Shown: positions 16,944 to 27,237 of the stretch, piece by piece
Layout of the letters: each line of letters opens with the position of its first letter
How positions within the stretch are numbered: the stretch's first letter is position 1
DNA from: an uncultured Bacillota bacterium
GTDB taxonomy: Bacteria > Bacillota > Clostridia > Peptostreptococcales > Anaerovoracaceae
Direction: 5' to 3'
Length of the DNA: 43,940 bases
NCBI GenBank assembly: GCA_927441425.1
Contig: CAKMKG010000021.1
Span: 1-43,940, forward strand
Notes under the pieces: generated by a model
Databases searched by the model: none
What the model was told of the DNA's origin: nothing
Seen by the model: only the letters and a program-made list of their open reading frames with translations
Program-made: the position numbers and the translations under genes

Positions 16944-17459
16944 ATGAGAATATTGGGAATCGATCCAGGGTATGCAATTCTAGGTTATGGAATTGTAGAT
17001 ATGAAGGGGAATCATTTTTCAGTATGTGGATATGGTGCCGTTACAACCGATTCCTCTATGGAAATGCCCGATCGGTTGAAGCATCTTTATACTCAGATCA
17101 TGGAAATCATACAGGAATATGAACCGGATGTTGTTTCCATAGAAGAACTATTTTTCAATACCAATTCTAAAACGGTGATTCAAGTTGGACAAGCTCGGGG
17201 AGTTGTGATTCTCGCCTGTGCCAATTCCGGCTTAGAAATAAGAGAATATACACCGCTTCAGATCAAACAGGGCCTAGTAGGTTATGGAAGGGCTGAAAAG
17301 AAACAGGTTCAGGCCATGGTCAAGACCATATTGAACCTTAGCGAGGTACCGAAGCCGGACGATACGGCAGACGCCCTGGCTGCCGCAATCTGCCATGGAC
17401 ACAGCGCCGGCCACTTAAAAAAGCTGGAAAAGTATCAATTGAAATTGGAAAGAAAATGA
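16944..17459 (+). CDS. ruvC: Holliday junction resolvase RuvC
   Basis: 171 aa. The nuclease cuts Holliday junctions symmetrically as a dimer with RuvAB. The catalytic acids are all in place: D7 in RILGIDPG, E67 in VSIEELFF, and D140/D143 in [20 protein letters not shown] 16944 is chosen because GAGGAG lies 6 bases before it and because family proteins begin MRILGIDPG; an upstream in-frame ATG at 16911 adds 11 unlikely residues. It is followed by ruvA after about 30 bases, giving the order ruvC-ruvA-ruvB. Confidence 0.96.
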   Translation: MRILGIDPGYAILGYGIVDMKGNHFSVCGYGAVTTDSSMEMPDRLKHLYTQIMEIIQEYEPDVVSIEELFFNTNSKTVIQVGQARGVVILACANSGLEIREYTPLQIKQGLVGYGRAEKKQVQAMVKTILNLSEVPKPDDTADALAAAICHGHSAGHLKKLEKYQLKLERK

Positions 17460-17490
17460 TGATCGAAGGATTTGATTTGAGGAGATAAAG

Positions 17491-18078
17491 ATGTTTCATT
17501 ATATAAAAGGCAATGTCACTATGAAATTTGAAGGCGGTGTCGTGATTGAAGCAGGGGGTATCGGTTATGAGGTCTTTGTGCCGGATAATTCGTCTATATA
17601 CCTTGTAGACAATAAGGAAATGGTTTTAATTTATACTGTGATGATCCTACGGGAGGATGACGTTAGTATTTACGGCTTTCACGACAAGGAAGCCCTAGGT
17701 CTTTTCAGGAAGCTGATGACTGTAAATGGCGTCGGTGCGAAGGCAGCAATGGCAATCCTATCTTCTATGCCTGTAGGAGAAATCAAAAAGGCAATTGTGT
17801 TCGACGATACGGCAACCCTCACAAAAGCAAACGGAATTGGTAAGAAAATCGCACAGCGGATTACGCTGGAACTGAGAGACAAAATGGGAGCAGTAGGCGG
17901 CCTTGCAGAAAAAGTTGAAATGATTGTATCCGACTCCGGTAAAACAGAGGCAATAAACGGTCTCATCAGTCTCGGTTACAGTAGAAGTGAGGCTGTCAGC
18001 GCAATTGCGATCATTACGGAGGAGGATTTATCTGCAGAAGACTATATAAAGAGGGCATTGAAAGGAATAGGAAGATAA
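17491..18078 (+). CDS. ruvA: Holliday junction DNA helicase subunit RuvA
   Basis: 195 aa. RuvA binds the four-way junction as a tetramer and loads RuvB. The N-terminal OB fold (1-65) starts [20 protein letters not shown]. Two helix-hairpin-helix motifs follow ([15 protein letters not shown] and [14 protein letters not shown]). The C-terminal domain III (about 147-195: [19 protein letters not shown]) contacts RuvB. A strong ribosome site, GAGGAGATAAAG, precedes the ATG. ruvB begins 4 bases after the stop. Confidence 0.96.
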   Translation: MFHYIKGNVTMKFEGGVVIEAGGIGYEVFVPDNSSIYLVDNKEMVLIYTVMILREDDVSIYGFHDKEALGLFRKLMTVNGVGAKAAMAILSSMPVGEIKKAIVFDDTATLTKANGIGKKIAQRITLELRDKMGAVGGLAEKVEMIVSDSGKTEAINGLISLGYSRSEAVSAIAIITEEDLSAEDYIKRALKGIGR

Positions 18079-18082
18079 AAGG

Positions 18083-19108
18083 ATGGACTTTGAGGAGAGA
18101 ATCACAGCATCAAATCTAAATGAAGAAGAAGAGGTAATGGAGCTGAGCCTAAGGCCGAAACGGCTGCTGGAGTATATCGGTCAAAAATCTGTTACTGAAA
18201 ATCTTAAAGTCTTTATTGAGGCAGCGCAAATTCGGAAAGAGCCTCTTGATCATGTACTCTTTTATGGGCCGCCGGGACTTGGAAAGACAACCCTTGCGGG
18301 CATCATTGCCAACGAGCTTGGCGTTGATTTGAGAATCACCTCCGGGCCTGCCATTGCAAGAGCGGGGGATTTGGCTGCAATATTAACCAATCTTAACGAT
18401 CATGATGTATTATTTATCGATGAAATCCATCGATTGAATCGATCGGTGGAAGAAGTACTATATTCCGCTATGGAAGATTATGCGTTGGATATTATTATAG
18501 GAAAAGGTCCGTCCGCACGCTCCATTCGGCTTGACTTGTCGAAGTTTACGTTAATCGGAGCCACAACACGAGCGGGCAGTCTTTCTGCTCCCCTTAGGGA
18601 CCGATTCGGCGTCGTTAGTAAGTTTGAAATGTATAGTGTTGATGAATTAAAAGAGATCATAAAACGTTCGTCTGAACTTTTAAATATTGGGATCGATGAA
18701 GACTCCACGACAGAGATGGCTAGACGATCAAGAGGGACTCCAAGAGTTGCAAACAGACTGCTGAAGAGAGTGCGGGATTTCAGCCAAGTTAAGGGTAGCG
18801 GCGTGATCGACATGGACATAACAAATAAAACTTTGCATTCACTGGGTATCGACAAGAAAGGACTGGAAGGCTTGGATCGCGAGATACTAAAGGTGATCAT
18901 TGAACGGTTCAATGGCGGACCGGTTGGTATTGATACAATTTCTGCCGCCATTGGGGAAGAACGGATCACAATAGAGGATGCTTATGAACCATATTTAATT
19001 CAAGCTGGATTCCTGCATCGAACACAGAAGGGAAGAATTGCTTCCGACCTGGCCTACAAGCATTTGGGTATTGAAAATCACAAGGACGAACAATTAAGCT
19101 TGAAATAG
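18083..19108 (+). CDS. ruvB: Holliday junction DNA helicase motor RuvB
   Basis: A 341-aa AAA+ motor that drives branch migration. The N-terminal sequence [19 protein letters not shown] is typical. Walker A is GPPGLGKTT (62-70), Walker B is [20 protein letters not shown], and sensor 1 is [20 protein letters not shown]. The C-terminal winged helix (about 255-335) has [16 protein letters not shown] and the ending [20 protein letters not shown]. All expected motifs are present. The spoIID-like gene follows after 52 bases. Confidence 0.97.
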   Translation: MDFEERITASNLNEEEEVMELSLRPKRLLEYIGQKSVTENLKVFIEAAQIRKEPLDHVLFYGPPGLGKTTLAGIIANELGVDLRITSGPAIARAGDLAAILTNLNDHDVLFIDEIHRLNRSVEEVLYSAMEDYALDIIIGKGPSARSIRLDLSKFTLIGATTRAGSLSAPLRDRFGVVSKFEMYSVDELKEIIKRSSELLNIGIDEDSTTEMARRSRGTPRVANRLLKRVRDFSQVKGSGVIDMDITNKTLHSLGIDKKGLEGLDREILKVIIERFNGGPVGIDTISAAIGEERITIEDAYEPYLIQAGFLHRTQKGRIASDLAYKHLGIENHKDEQLSLK

Positions 19109-19160
19109 AGAGAATGAATCACAATCGTTAGAACGCCAACGCTTAGACAAGGGTGAATGA

Positions 19161-20531
19161 ATGAAATATTTAAGGATAACAATAATAACTATTATGTTTA
19201 CTTTTCTATTGCTGCCGCATTTGCTGGATTTCAAAGCGGAAGCGTCTGATCGAAACGATTATCTTAAGATTGGATTGAAATTTGGGAGCAGTTCCGTCGC
19301 TTCCTGTACCTTACAATCCGAGGAGGGCTTTCTCCTCGGCACGGCAGAAGACAGAGGCTTTGCAGAAGGAATGCCATTGCCTGTTTATGAAAAGCTTGTT
19401 GTTACGAATGAAAACAGTGCTATTGTGATCAGGGATGAAAACGGAGTTCTGCTGTCATCTGATTTGGGTTCCTCCGGTTGCATCATGCCATCGGATTATA
19501 CTGATGAAGGAATTCTTTTTTATGAAGAGACGCCTTATCGGGGCGGTATCATGCTGCAAGCAAAAGCGGACGGAACCCTTACAGTGATCAATTATGTTAC
19601 TGTAGAACACTATGTATACGGTGTATTAAATTCTGAACTTCATTATTCCAATCCAATCGAAGCGTTAAAAGCGCAGGCAGTCGCTGCCAGAAGCTTCGGA
19701 GAGATGAACTTGAATAAGCATTCTGCAGAGGGGTTTGATCTTTGCACATCGACGCATTGTCAGGTATATAAAGGGTATTCCGGTGAGTATCCATCCACGG
19801 TTCGTGCCACCGATGAAACCAGGGGGGAACTGTTATACAGCAACGGAATCCCGGTAACTGCTTTTTATTTTAAAAATAGCGGCGGTTATACCCAGAATGT
19901 TGAAGATGTCTGGACTTCCAGGCATGCGTATCTAAGATCGGTCAGAGATGATTACTGTCCAACCTATCCATGGAGTACCAGTCTTTCCTTTGATACGATC
20001 AGCAAGAAATTGGAAACAGCCGGCTACGGCGCAGGATCGATCCGATCTATCTCGATCAAAAGCCGGAACAGTACCGGCGCTGTTTCAGCGCTTCAGATCG
20101 TCGGAAGTAGTTCAACAATCACTTTGCAAAAGGAGAAGATAAGAACTGTGCTTGGTGCCACGATTGTCAAATCGCTGATGTTTCAGCTGGGAGACAGCTA
20201 CACCGAAGATACCGCAGATTCCACTGTCTGGAAAATCAGCAATGGAGTCACGGCAGTAACTCCGGAAACCAATGTTTATCTTATTTCCGGAGACGGAAGG
20301 GCAACAAAATCGCAAAAAACTGAGGTTTACGGTTACAACGGAACTTCAACGGTGAAGCTGGGAGGTACTGCAATTTCTGAAATCGTGACGGGTGGATCGG
20401 TAAACTTCAGCGGTTTCGGCTACGGGCATGGCGTAGGAATGCCGCAGGACAGCGCCGTTGAAATGGCAAAACAGGGATTTCTATATGATGAAATATTGAA
20501 GTATTACTTCACTGACGTCGAGATAAAATAA
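19161..20531 (+). CDS. Secreted SpoIID/LytB-domain protein (lytic transglycosylase-like)
   Basis: 456 aa with a signal peptide (about 1-29, MKYLRITIITIMFTFLLLPH). The SpoIID domain begins near residue 145 with VEHYVYGVLNSELHYSNPIE and KAQAVAARSFGEMNLNKHSA. The TSTHCQVYKGY region, the NSGGYTQNVEDVW region and the end-motif GFGYGHGVGMPQDSAVEMAK follow. SpoIID cleaves peptidoglycan lacking stem peptides during spore engulfment, and LytB-type relatives act in vegetative walls. The position after ruvB suggests a vegetative or general paralog. A roughly 110-residue N-terminal region precedes the domain. The exact activity is not decided here. Confidence 0.85.
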   Translation: MKYLRITIITIMFTFLLLPHLLDFKAEASDRNDYLKIGLKFGSSSVASCTLQSEEGFLLGTAEDRGFAEGMPLPVYEKLVVTNENSAIVIRDENGVLLSSDLGSSGCIMPSDYTDEGILFYEETPYRGGIMLQAKADGTLTVINYVTVEHYVYGVLNSELHYSNPIEALKAQAVAARSFGEMNLNKHSAEGFDLCTSTHCQVYKGYSGEYPSTVRATDETRGELLYSNGIPVTAFYFKNSGGYTQNVEDVWTSRHAYLRSVRDDYCPTYPWSTSLSFDTISKKLETAGYGAGSIRSISIKSRNSTGAVSALQIVGSSSTITLQKEKIRTVLGATIVKSLMFQLGDSYTEDTADSTVWKISNGVTAVTPETNVYLISGDGRATKSQKTEVYGYNGTSTVKLGGTAISEIVTGGSVNFSGFGYGHGVGMPQDSAVEMAKQGFLYDEILKYYFTDVEIK

Positions 20532-20568
20532 GAAGATTGAAATAATTTTAATGATATGAGGACACGAT

Positions 20569-21603
20569 ATGCACATTGATGATTTTGATTACTATTTACC
20601 GGAAGAACTGATTGCGCAGCATCCCACAGATAAAAGGGACGCATCAAGGCTTCTTGTTGCCGACAGAGATTCGGGGATACTGGAACACCGGCATTTTTAT
20701 AACATATTGGACTATTTGAATCCAGGCGACTGCCTTGTGATGAACAATTCAAAGGTCATTCCCGCAAGACTCTTCGGTACGAAGGAAATTACCGGAGCGA
20801 AGGTAGAGTTTTTATTAATTAAAAGGATCAAAGACGATATTTGGGAAGCCATGGTTCGACCGGGTAAAAAACTCCATGTCGGCGACCGGGTTTCTTTTTC
20901 GGAGGATGGTTCCCTTTCAGCGAAAATCATGGAACATGGTGAGGGAGGAACAAGAATCGTTCGTTTTGAATATGAAGGTGATTTCCATGAACTTTTGGAA
21001 AGGATTGGTAAGATTCCACTTCCGCCTTATATTGAAAGGGAAAGTGACGAAGAAGACAAGGAACGATATCAGACCGTCTACTGCAAGGAAGAAGGATCTG
21101 TTGCTGCTCCGACGGCCGGCCTTCATTTTACGGAAGAATTGATCGAGAATGCACTGGAAAAGGGCATTAAAATTGCGTATGTAACCCTGCATGTGGGAAT
21201 TGGGACGTTCCGTCCCGTTAAATGTGAGAAGGTTGAAGAACACAAAATGCATTTCGAGGAGTATGAAATCGACGAAGAGAATGCCACCATCATCAATGCA
21301 ACCAAGAAAGCAGGAGGTAGAATCATTTCCGTGGGCACCACTTCCACAAGAACTGTGGAAAGTGCAGCTGCTCCGGATGGAACCGTGATCCCAGGCCGGG
21401 GAAAAACGGATATTTTCATCTATCCGGGGTACCATTTCAAGGTGATCGACAGACTGATTACAAATTTCCATTTGCCAAAATCAACCTTGCTAATGCTGAT
21501 ATCTGCATTGTATAATAGAGAGAAAATCCTGGAGATTTATAAAGAAGCAGTAGAACAGAAGTATCGTTTTTTCAGCTACGGAGATGCGATGCTCATAAAA
21601 TAA
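20569..21603 (+). CDS. queA: S-adenosylmethionine:tRNA ribosyltransferase-isomerase QueA
   Basis: 344 aa. QueA transfers the ribosyl part of SAM to 7-aminomethyl-7-deazaguanine in tRNA, making epoxyqueuosine. The beginning [15 protein letters not shown] and the motifs [46 protein letters not shown] and [17 protein letters not shown] are diagnostic. The full family length is present. It sits immediately before tgt, which performs the preceding base exchange, with 18 bases between them. Confidence 0.97.
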   Translation: MHIDDFDYYLPEELIAQHPTDKRDASRLLVADRDSGILEHRHFYNILDYLNPGDCLVMNNSKVIPARLFGTKEITGAKVEFLLIKRIKDDIWEAMVRPGKKLHVGDRVSFSEDGSLSAKIMEHGEGGTRIVRFEYEGDFHELLERIGKIPLPPYIERESDEEDKERYQTVYCKEEGSVAAPTAGLHFTEELIENALEKGIKIAYVTLHVGIGTFRPVKCEKVEEHKMHFEEYEIDEENATIINATKKAGGRIISVGTTSTRTVESAAAPDGTVIPGRGKTDIFIYPGYHFKVIDRLITNFHLPKSTLLMLISALYNREKILEIYKEAVEQKYRFFSYGDAMLIK

Positions 21604-21609
21604 AAATAA

Positions 21610-22740
<1,131 letters not shown>

Positions 22741-22761
22741 GAAGAGTAAGGAGAAGATAAG

Positions 22762-23691
22762 ATGCCTATTTTAATACCAAAGGGCTTACCGGCATATAAA
22801 ACATTAAAAGAAGAAAACGTCTTTGTCATGCATGTCCAGAGAGCTTCAACACAGGACATCAGACCGCTGCGTATTGCAATCGTGAACCTGATGCCCACCA
22901 AAGAGGTCACGGAAACCCAACTGATCAGAATGCTGGCCAATACGCCGCTGCAAGTGGAACTTCAGCTTCTGACCATGGATTCCCATGACTCAAAAAATAC
23001 TGACAAGCTACATTTGGATAACTTCTATAAGACCTTTGAAGAGATCAAAAATCAAAGGTTTGACGGCATGATCATCACAGGTGCACCGGTTGAATTCCTA
23101 CCCTTCGAAGAAGTGGATTACTGGAAGGAGCTCTCGGAGATCTTTGCATATACAAAAACCAGCGTATTCAGTACATTACATATCTGCTGGGGTGCGCAGG
23201 CTGGGCTGTATTATCACTATGGAATCAATAAGTACATCATGCCGGAAAAACTCTTCGGCGTTTTCAGACATGAACTGAAGGATAAGAAGTCGGAGTTGAC
23301 CAGAGGGTTCGATGAAGAATTTTTTGCGCCTCATTCCAGACATACACAAATCAGAAAGGAAGAGATCAAGAAAAACAATGAGCTGAAGATATTGGCCGAA
23401 TCAGAAGAGACCGGCCCTCATATAATTGCTACAAGAGACAAGAGAATGATCTTTGTTCAGGGCCATATGGAATATGATCGTGAAACCTTAAAGCTTGAAT
23501 ATGATAGAGATATCAAAAAAGGTTTGGAAATCGACGTTCCTAGGAATTACTTCAAGGAGGATGATCCATCAAAAGGGATCGTCGTGAAATGGAGCGGACA
23601 TGGAAACCTTTTCTTTGCAAACTGGCTGAATTACGTTTATCAGGAGACACCGTACGATTTGAATGAATTGGATAACCTGAACAAGAAATAA
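22762..23691 (+). CDS. metA: Homoserine O-acetyltransferase (MetA family)
   Basis: 309 aa. It activates homoserine for methionine synthesis. The catalytic Cys142 lies in [11 protein letters not shown], and His235 and Glu237 lie in [13 protein letters not shown]. Residue 111 is Glu ([12 protein letters not shown]); in characterised MetA enzymes Glu111 goes with acetyl-CoA and Gly111 with succinyl-CoA, so O-acetylhomoserine is the expected product. The gap to tgt is only 21 bases with no room for a SAM or T-box riboswitch, so it seems to be read from the operon promoter. The ribosome site is AAGGAGAAGATAAG. Confidence 0.94.
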   Translation: MPILIPKGLPAYKTLKEENVFVMHVQRASTQDIRPLRIAIVNLMPTKEVTETQLIRMLANTPLQVELQLLTMDSHDSKNTDKLHLDNFYKTFEEIKNQRFDGMIITGAPVEFLPFEEVDYWKELSEIFAYTKTSVFSTLHICWGAQAGLYYHYGINKYIMPEKLFGVFRHELKDKKSELTRGFDEEFFAPHSRHTQIRKEEIKKNNELKILAESEETGPHIIATRDKRMIFVQGHMEYDRETLKLEYDRDIKKGLEIDVPRNYFKEDDPSKGIVVKWSGHGNLFFANWLNYVYQETPYDLNELDNLNKK

Positions 23692-23709
23692 AGACAATTG
23701 GAGGCAATT

Positions 23710-24879
23710 ATGGAAATCTGCAAGCATAACGAAGGCTGCGGAGGCTGTATTTATCAGGAGCTGCCGTATCAGGATCAGATCATCCTGAAAGGCAAGGAAA
23801 TTTTAAGACTTCTGGATGAAAAAAAGATCAGTTACGGGAAATATTTAGGGATCGAAGGAAGCCCGAAACGGTACGCCTATCGAAACAAAATGGAATATAC
23901 CTTCGGAGACGAAATAAAAAACGGTGAAATGACCCTTGGAATGCATAAAAAGGGTCGTTTTATGTCTATTGTCACGGTGGATGAATGCCAGCTGGTTGAT
24001 TCCGATTTCAATGAGATTTTAAAAGCAACTTTGGATTTTTGTAATGAAAAAGAATATTCATATTATCATAAAAAAACGCATTTGGGTCTAATGCGGAATC
24101 TCATCATCAGAAAAGGCGAGCACACGAATGAGCTTCTGATCAATGTTGTGACTTCTTCACAGCTGGAATTTGACGGAGGCGATTACGCAGATAGGATTCG
24201 CGCACTGTCTCTTACAAACACGATCGTCGGCATTTTGCATACCATCAACGACAAAGTGGCGGATTTTGTTTATTGCGAAAAGCTGTATCCCATCTGGGGC
24301 AGGGATTATTATATGGAAGAGATCATGACGCTGAAATTTAAGGTCAGTGCTTTTTCATTTTTTCAGACGAATATTCTTGCCGTTGAAAAACTCTATACCG
24401 AAGCCCTTTCCCTCATCAAGGATTTGGACGGCAAGACTGTCTTTGATCTGTACTGCGGTACTGGAACCATCACCCAGACCTTGGCCCTCAGAGCAAAAAA
24501 GGTGATCGGAGTCGAGATTGTAGAAGAGGCCGTCGATGCCGCAAGAGAAAATGCACAAATGAATGGGCTGGATAACTGTGAATTTATTGCCGGTGATGTC
24601 CTTGAAGTGCTTGATCATCTTGAGGAAAAACCTGATGTCATCGTTTTGGATCCGCCAAGAGTAGGAGTCCATCCAAAAGCGCTCGAAAAAATACTTAACT
24701 ATGGGGTTAATCAAATAATATACATTTCATGTAATCCGAAGAGTCTCGTTGAAAATCTAAGCTTTGCGCAGTATTACGGCTACAAAGTGGTCAGTATCAA
24801 AGCCTTTGACAATTTCCCATATACGAAGCACACGGAGTGTGTGGTTCTGATGACGAAATATGGTTCTGAGGTGAAATAA
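23710..24879 (+). CDS. RumA/RlmD-family 23S rRNA (uracil-5-)-methyltransferase
   Basis: 389 aa from ATG 23710, which lies 5 bases after TTGGAGG; a TTG at 23698 is unlikely. The N-terminus has C-x5-C-x2-C (C4, C10, C13, in ICKHNEGCGGC) and a later Cys in TVDECQL, matching the 4Fe-4S ligands of RlmD. There is no TRAM domain before it. The SAM site is VFDLYCGTGTITQTLALRAK, the DPPR motif reads VLDPPRVGVHPKAL, and the catalytic Cys is in IYISCNPKSL. Enzymes of this family methylate U747 and/or U1939 of 23S rRNA; which one cannot be told here. Confidence 0.9.
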   Translation: MEICKHNEGCGGCIYQELPYQDQIILKGKEILRLLDEKKISYGKYLGIEGSPKRYAYRNKMEYTFGDEIKNGEMTLGMHKKGRFMSIVTVDECQLVDSDFNEILKATLDFCNEKEYSYYHKKTHLGLMRNLIIRKGEHTNELLINVVTSSQLEFDGGDYADRIRALSLTNTIVGILHTINDKVADFVYCEKLYPIWGRDYYMEEIMTLKFKVSAFSFFQTNILAVEKLYTEALSLIKDLDGKTVFDLYCGTGTITQTLALRAKKVIGVEIVEEAVDAARENAQMNGLDNCEFIAGDVLEVLDHLEEKPDVIVLDPPRVGVHPKALEKILNYGVNQIIYISCNPKSLVENLSFAQYYGYKVVSIKAFDNFPYTKHTECVVLMTKYGSEVK

Positions 24880-24918
24880 GACTGCGACGATAGTACAGAG
24901 TGGAAGGGAGGCGAGTGA

Positions 24919-25650
24919 ATGATTAATATTGCAATCTGCGATGATGAGCCGCAAGAAATTGAACGCGCCCATAGCTTGCTTACACGATACATACAGGAGC
25001 ACCCGCAATATGAAATAACAATACAATCCTTTTCTGCCCCTTTCGAGCTGTTATCTTATGTGGCAGAGCATGGAGGCTTTGATGTGCTGCTGCTTGATGT
25101 CTATATGGCAGGAATGCTGGGCACTGAGGCTGCAAGAGAATTGCGGAATCTTGGAGATGATGGTGAAATTATTTTTCTCACCACATCCCGGGATCATGCG
25201 ATTGATGCGTTTGAAGTGGATGCGGCACAATATCTGATTAAGCCATATGCGGAATCGCAGATATTTACTACTTTGGATAAGGTTATTAAGCGTCATAATG
25301 TAGGGCGGAGAGAAATGATTACCCTCAAGACTTCTGAGGGTATTACTCGAATTGCCCCGCGTAATGTGGTTTTTACCGAAACAGGACGAAACAACTACCA
25401 GATCATTCATACGATTCAAGGGAAGAAACTGGAAGTGCGTATGACCGCCTCGGAGCTTTTTGAACTGCTCTCGCAGAACAAATTCATCGTTCGGTGTGGT
25501 GCATCCATAAACTTGAATCTCAAATACATCCGCCAGATTTCCAAGGATTCCATCACATTTGATACCGGTGAGCACCTGGCATACCCCTACCGCACTTATC
25601 AGAAGCTCAAAGCGGAGTTTCTGCGCTTTCAAATGTTCCCGGAAGACTAA
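24919..25650 (+). CDS. LytTR-family response regulator (AgrA-like)
   Basis: 243 aa. Receiver domain 1-120: acidic pair D8/D9 (ICDDEP), phosphate acceptor D60 (FDVLLLDVYM), Thr/Ser at FLTTS and Lys108 in YLIKPY. The LytTR DNA-binding domain is about 132-238 (ITLKTSEGITRIAPRNVVFT ... FIVRCGASINLNLKYIRQIS). It is 39 bases after the rlmD-like gene with a strong ribosome site (GGGAGGCGAGTGA), and no copy of the tandem operator lies before it, so it may be read through from upstream or from an unseen promoter. The adjacent sensor kinase and three tandem 21-bp-period operators downstream are its likely partner and targets. Confidence 0.92.
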   Translation: MINIAICDDEPQEIERAHSLLTRYIQEHPQYEITIQSFSAPFELLSYVAEHGGFDVLLLDVYMAGMLGTEAARELRNLGDDGEIIFLTTSRDHAIDAFEVDAAQYLIKPYAESQIFTTLDKVIKRHNVGRREMITLKTSEGITRIAPRNVVFTETGRNNYQIIHTIQGKKLEVRMTASELFELLSQNKFIVRCGASINLNLKYIRQISKDSITFDTGEHLAYPYRTYQKLKAEFLRFQMFPED

Positions 25651-25654
25651 AAAC

Positions 25655-25689
25655 ATGGCAATTACCCCAAAAAAGATGGCAAATACCCC
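25655..25689 (+). promoter_or_regulatory. Tandem operator A, upstream of the sensor kinase gene
   Basis: ATGGCAATTACCCC (25655-25668) and ATGGCAAATACCCC (25676-25689) start 21 bp apart, differing at one base. A direct repeat with two-turn spacing is the geometry of LytTR/AgrA targets. A possible -10, GATAAT, lies at 25721-25726 with no good -35 before it, as expected for an activated promoter. Binding by the upstream regulator is inferred. Confidence 0.72.
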
Positions 25690-25748
25690 AAAACCAGTTT
25701 TTTGCGCGGTATTGTGCTAGGATAATGCCAAGAAAGGAGGAGGCGAAT

Positions 25749-27053
25749 GTGTTATACAATATTTTAGTGGTTTTGTCATTTTTGCAATCTGTGATCGGCT
25801 TTACGCTGATGTCCTCCTCTGTGATGCGCTTCAAAGAACCCGTCAAAAAACGAATCATGGTAGGATTTGTTGTAATGCTTTGTGGGATAAGCATTCTTTC
25901 TTATATACTATTTACTCAGGGCATGGATTCGGTAGACCGTTTTGCGATCCTTGCAATTCTGGTGATAGAACTTTCGTGGTTTTTGATTTGCTCCGATGAT
26001 GATTTTTTTGTGTCGTTATTTAGTTTTATAACCTTTGTAAATATTTATGTGTCAATTAGCTATACCAGCGATACCTTAGCGATCCATATGGATGGGAACA
26101 CATTCATGATTGTAAAAACCGCAATTCGCTTGGGAATATACTTAGTAATTCTTCCGTTACTGTTCAAATTTGTGCGCCCACGTTTTCGTCGGCTGGTGGA
26201 TGCTTTGGACAAGGAATGGCGCGCAGCAGCATTGGTGCCGCTGATGTTTTTAATCATGCAAATCATGGTGCTATATTATCCGGCGCCCTATTGGTATTGG
26301 GATAACGACAGTTGGTACAGATTCATTATTATCACAGTCTACCTGTTATTTTTGGCGGTCTATTACCTCTTGTATATACAGGCCAATGCCATTGTTGAAA
26401 AATATGCATTGGAAAAGCGGCAGCTGCTTATGGCGCAGCAGGAGAAGCTGTGGGAATCAGAACTAACCCGCCAGAAGGCGACAGCAGCTTTGGTATTTCA
26501 GCAACGGCACGATATGCACCACCACAATGCAGTCATCATGGGGATGTTGCAAAGCGGTAATACGGACGAGTTGAAGACCTATATGAAAAGCTTTGACGCT
26601 GCCTTGGATGCACACAATGCCAACTCCTTTTGCTCAAACCCAATTGCCAACAGTATTTTTAACATGTACGCCCGCAGGGCGGAAGCGGAGGGGATCAAGA
26701 CGACGTTTCGTGCAAGTGTGCCGGAAAGCATCGGCATCGATAACCTAGACCTCACCTGTGTGCTTGGAAATGCTTTGGAAAATGCATTGGAGGGTTGTTT
26801 GCGTCTGGCAAAGGAAGCTGAAAAAGAGATCAGCGTCACCGCTAAATTTATCGATAACCGCCTGCGTTTGCAAGTGGAGAACACCTGCCCGCCCGGTATC
26901 GTTTTTGACGGCGAGCTGCCGGTAACGCAAAAGCAAGGAGGGGGCACGGGTACAAAAAGCATCCTCTACACTGCCGAACGTTACGATGGTACGGCGGGCT
27001 TCTCGGTGACGGACGGAAAATTCATCACTCAAGTCGTGCTCAATGCGAACTGA
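25749..27053 (+). CDS. GHKL-type sensor histidine kinase (AgrC-like class)
   Basis: 434 aa from GTG 25749, which is 6 bases after AAGGAGGAGG. The in-frame ATG at 25725 overlaps the predicted -10 and is rejected. About six membrane helices fill residues 1-215 (for example LFSFITFVNIYVSISYTSDT), and no extracellular ligand domain is visible. A coiled linker leads to the phospho-acceptor motif RHDMHHHN with His254, then helices, then a GHKL ATPase domain with the N box LTCVLGNALENALEG and the G box GGGTGTKSI. This is the class that senses peptides in agr-like systems, but no peptide gene is seen nearby. It is placed after tandem operator A, so it may be autoregulated. Confidence 0.9.
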   Translation: MLYNILVVLSFLQSVIGFTLMSSSVMRFKEPVKKRIMVGFVVMLCGISILSYILFTQGMDSVDRFAILAILVIELSWFLICSDDDFFVSLFSFITFVNIYVSISYTSDTLAIHMDGNTFMIVKTAIRLGIYLVILPLLFKFVRPRFRRLVDALDKEWRAAALVPLMFLIMQIMVLYYPAPYWYWDNDSWYRFIIITVYLLFLAVYYLLYIQANAIVEKYALEKRQLLMAQQEKLWESELTRQKATAALVFQQRHDMHHHNAVIMGMLQSGNTDELKTYMKSFDAALDAHNANSFCSNPIANSIFNMYARRAEAEGIKTTFRASVPESIGIDNLDLTCVLGNALENALEGCLRLAKEAEKEISVTAKFIDNRLRLQVENTCPPGIVFDGELPVTQKQGGGTGTKSILYTAERYDGTAGFSVTDGKFITQVVLNAN

Positions 27054-27078
27054 AACAATCCACAATAAGGTAGGTCTT

Positions 27079-27117
27079 AAGCGGCTGTCAGGAAATTCTG
27101 AGAGCCGCTTTTTTTCG
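27079..27117 (+). terminator. Intrinsic terminator after the kinase gene
   Basis: Stem AAGCGGCT / AGCCGCTT (27079-27086, 27103-27110), extended inward by TCAG/CTGA across a G-G mismatch and followed by TTTTTCG. A related terminator lies in front of operator C. Confidence 0.85.
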
Positions 27118-27124
27118 TCAAAAA

Positions 27125-27159
27125 TAGGCAATTACCCCTAAAATGATGGCAATTACCCC
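27125..27159 (+). promoter_or_regulatory. Tandem operator B, upstream of SLH protein 1
   Basis: TAGGCAATTACCCC (27125-27138) and ATGGCAATTACCCC (27146-27159), starts 21 bp apart. Twenty-four bases later lies TTGATAGAAT (27184-27193), a plausible -10 region at the same distance as in operator C. No good -35 is present, consistent with activator dependence. Confidence 0.75.
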
Positions 27160-27237
27160 AGAAACGGTTTTGAGTTGTTAATGTTGATAGAATATAAAGG
27201 TATATTATTTGTTCGAAAATAGGAGGATAAATATAAG

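Noticed and set aside
22741..22761. Riboswitch (SAM or T-box) before metA
   Set aside because: The gap between tgt and metA is 21 bases and is mostly ribosome site.
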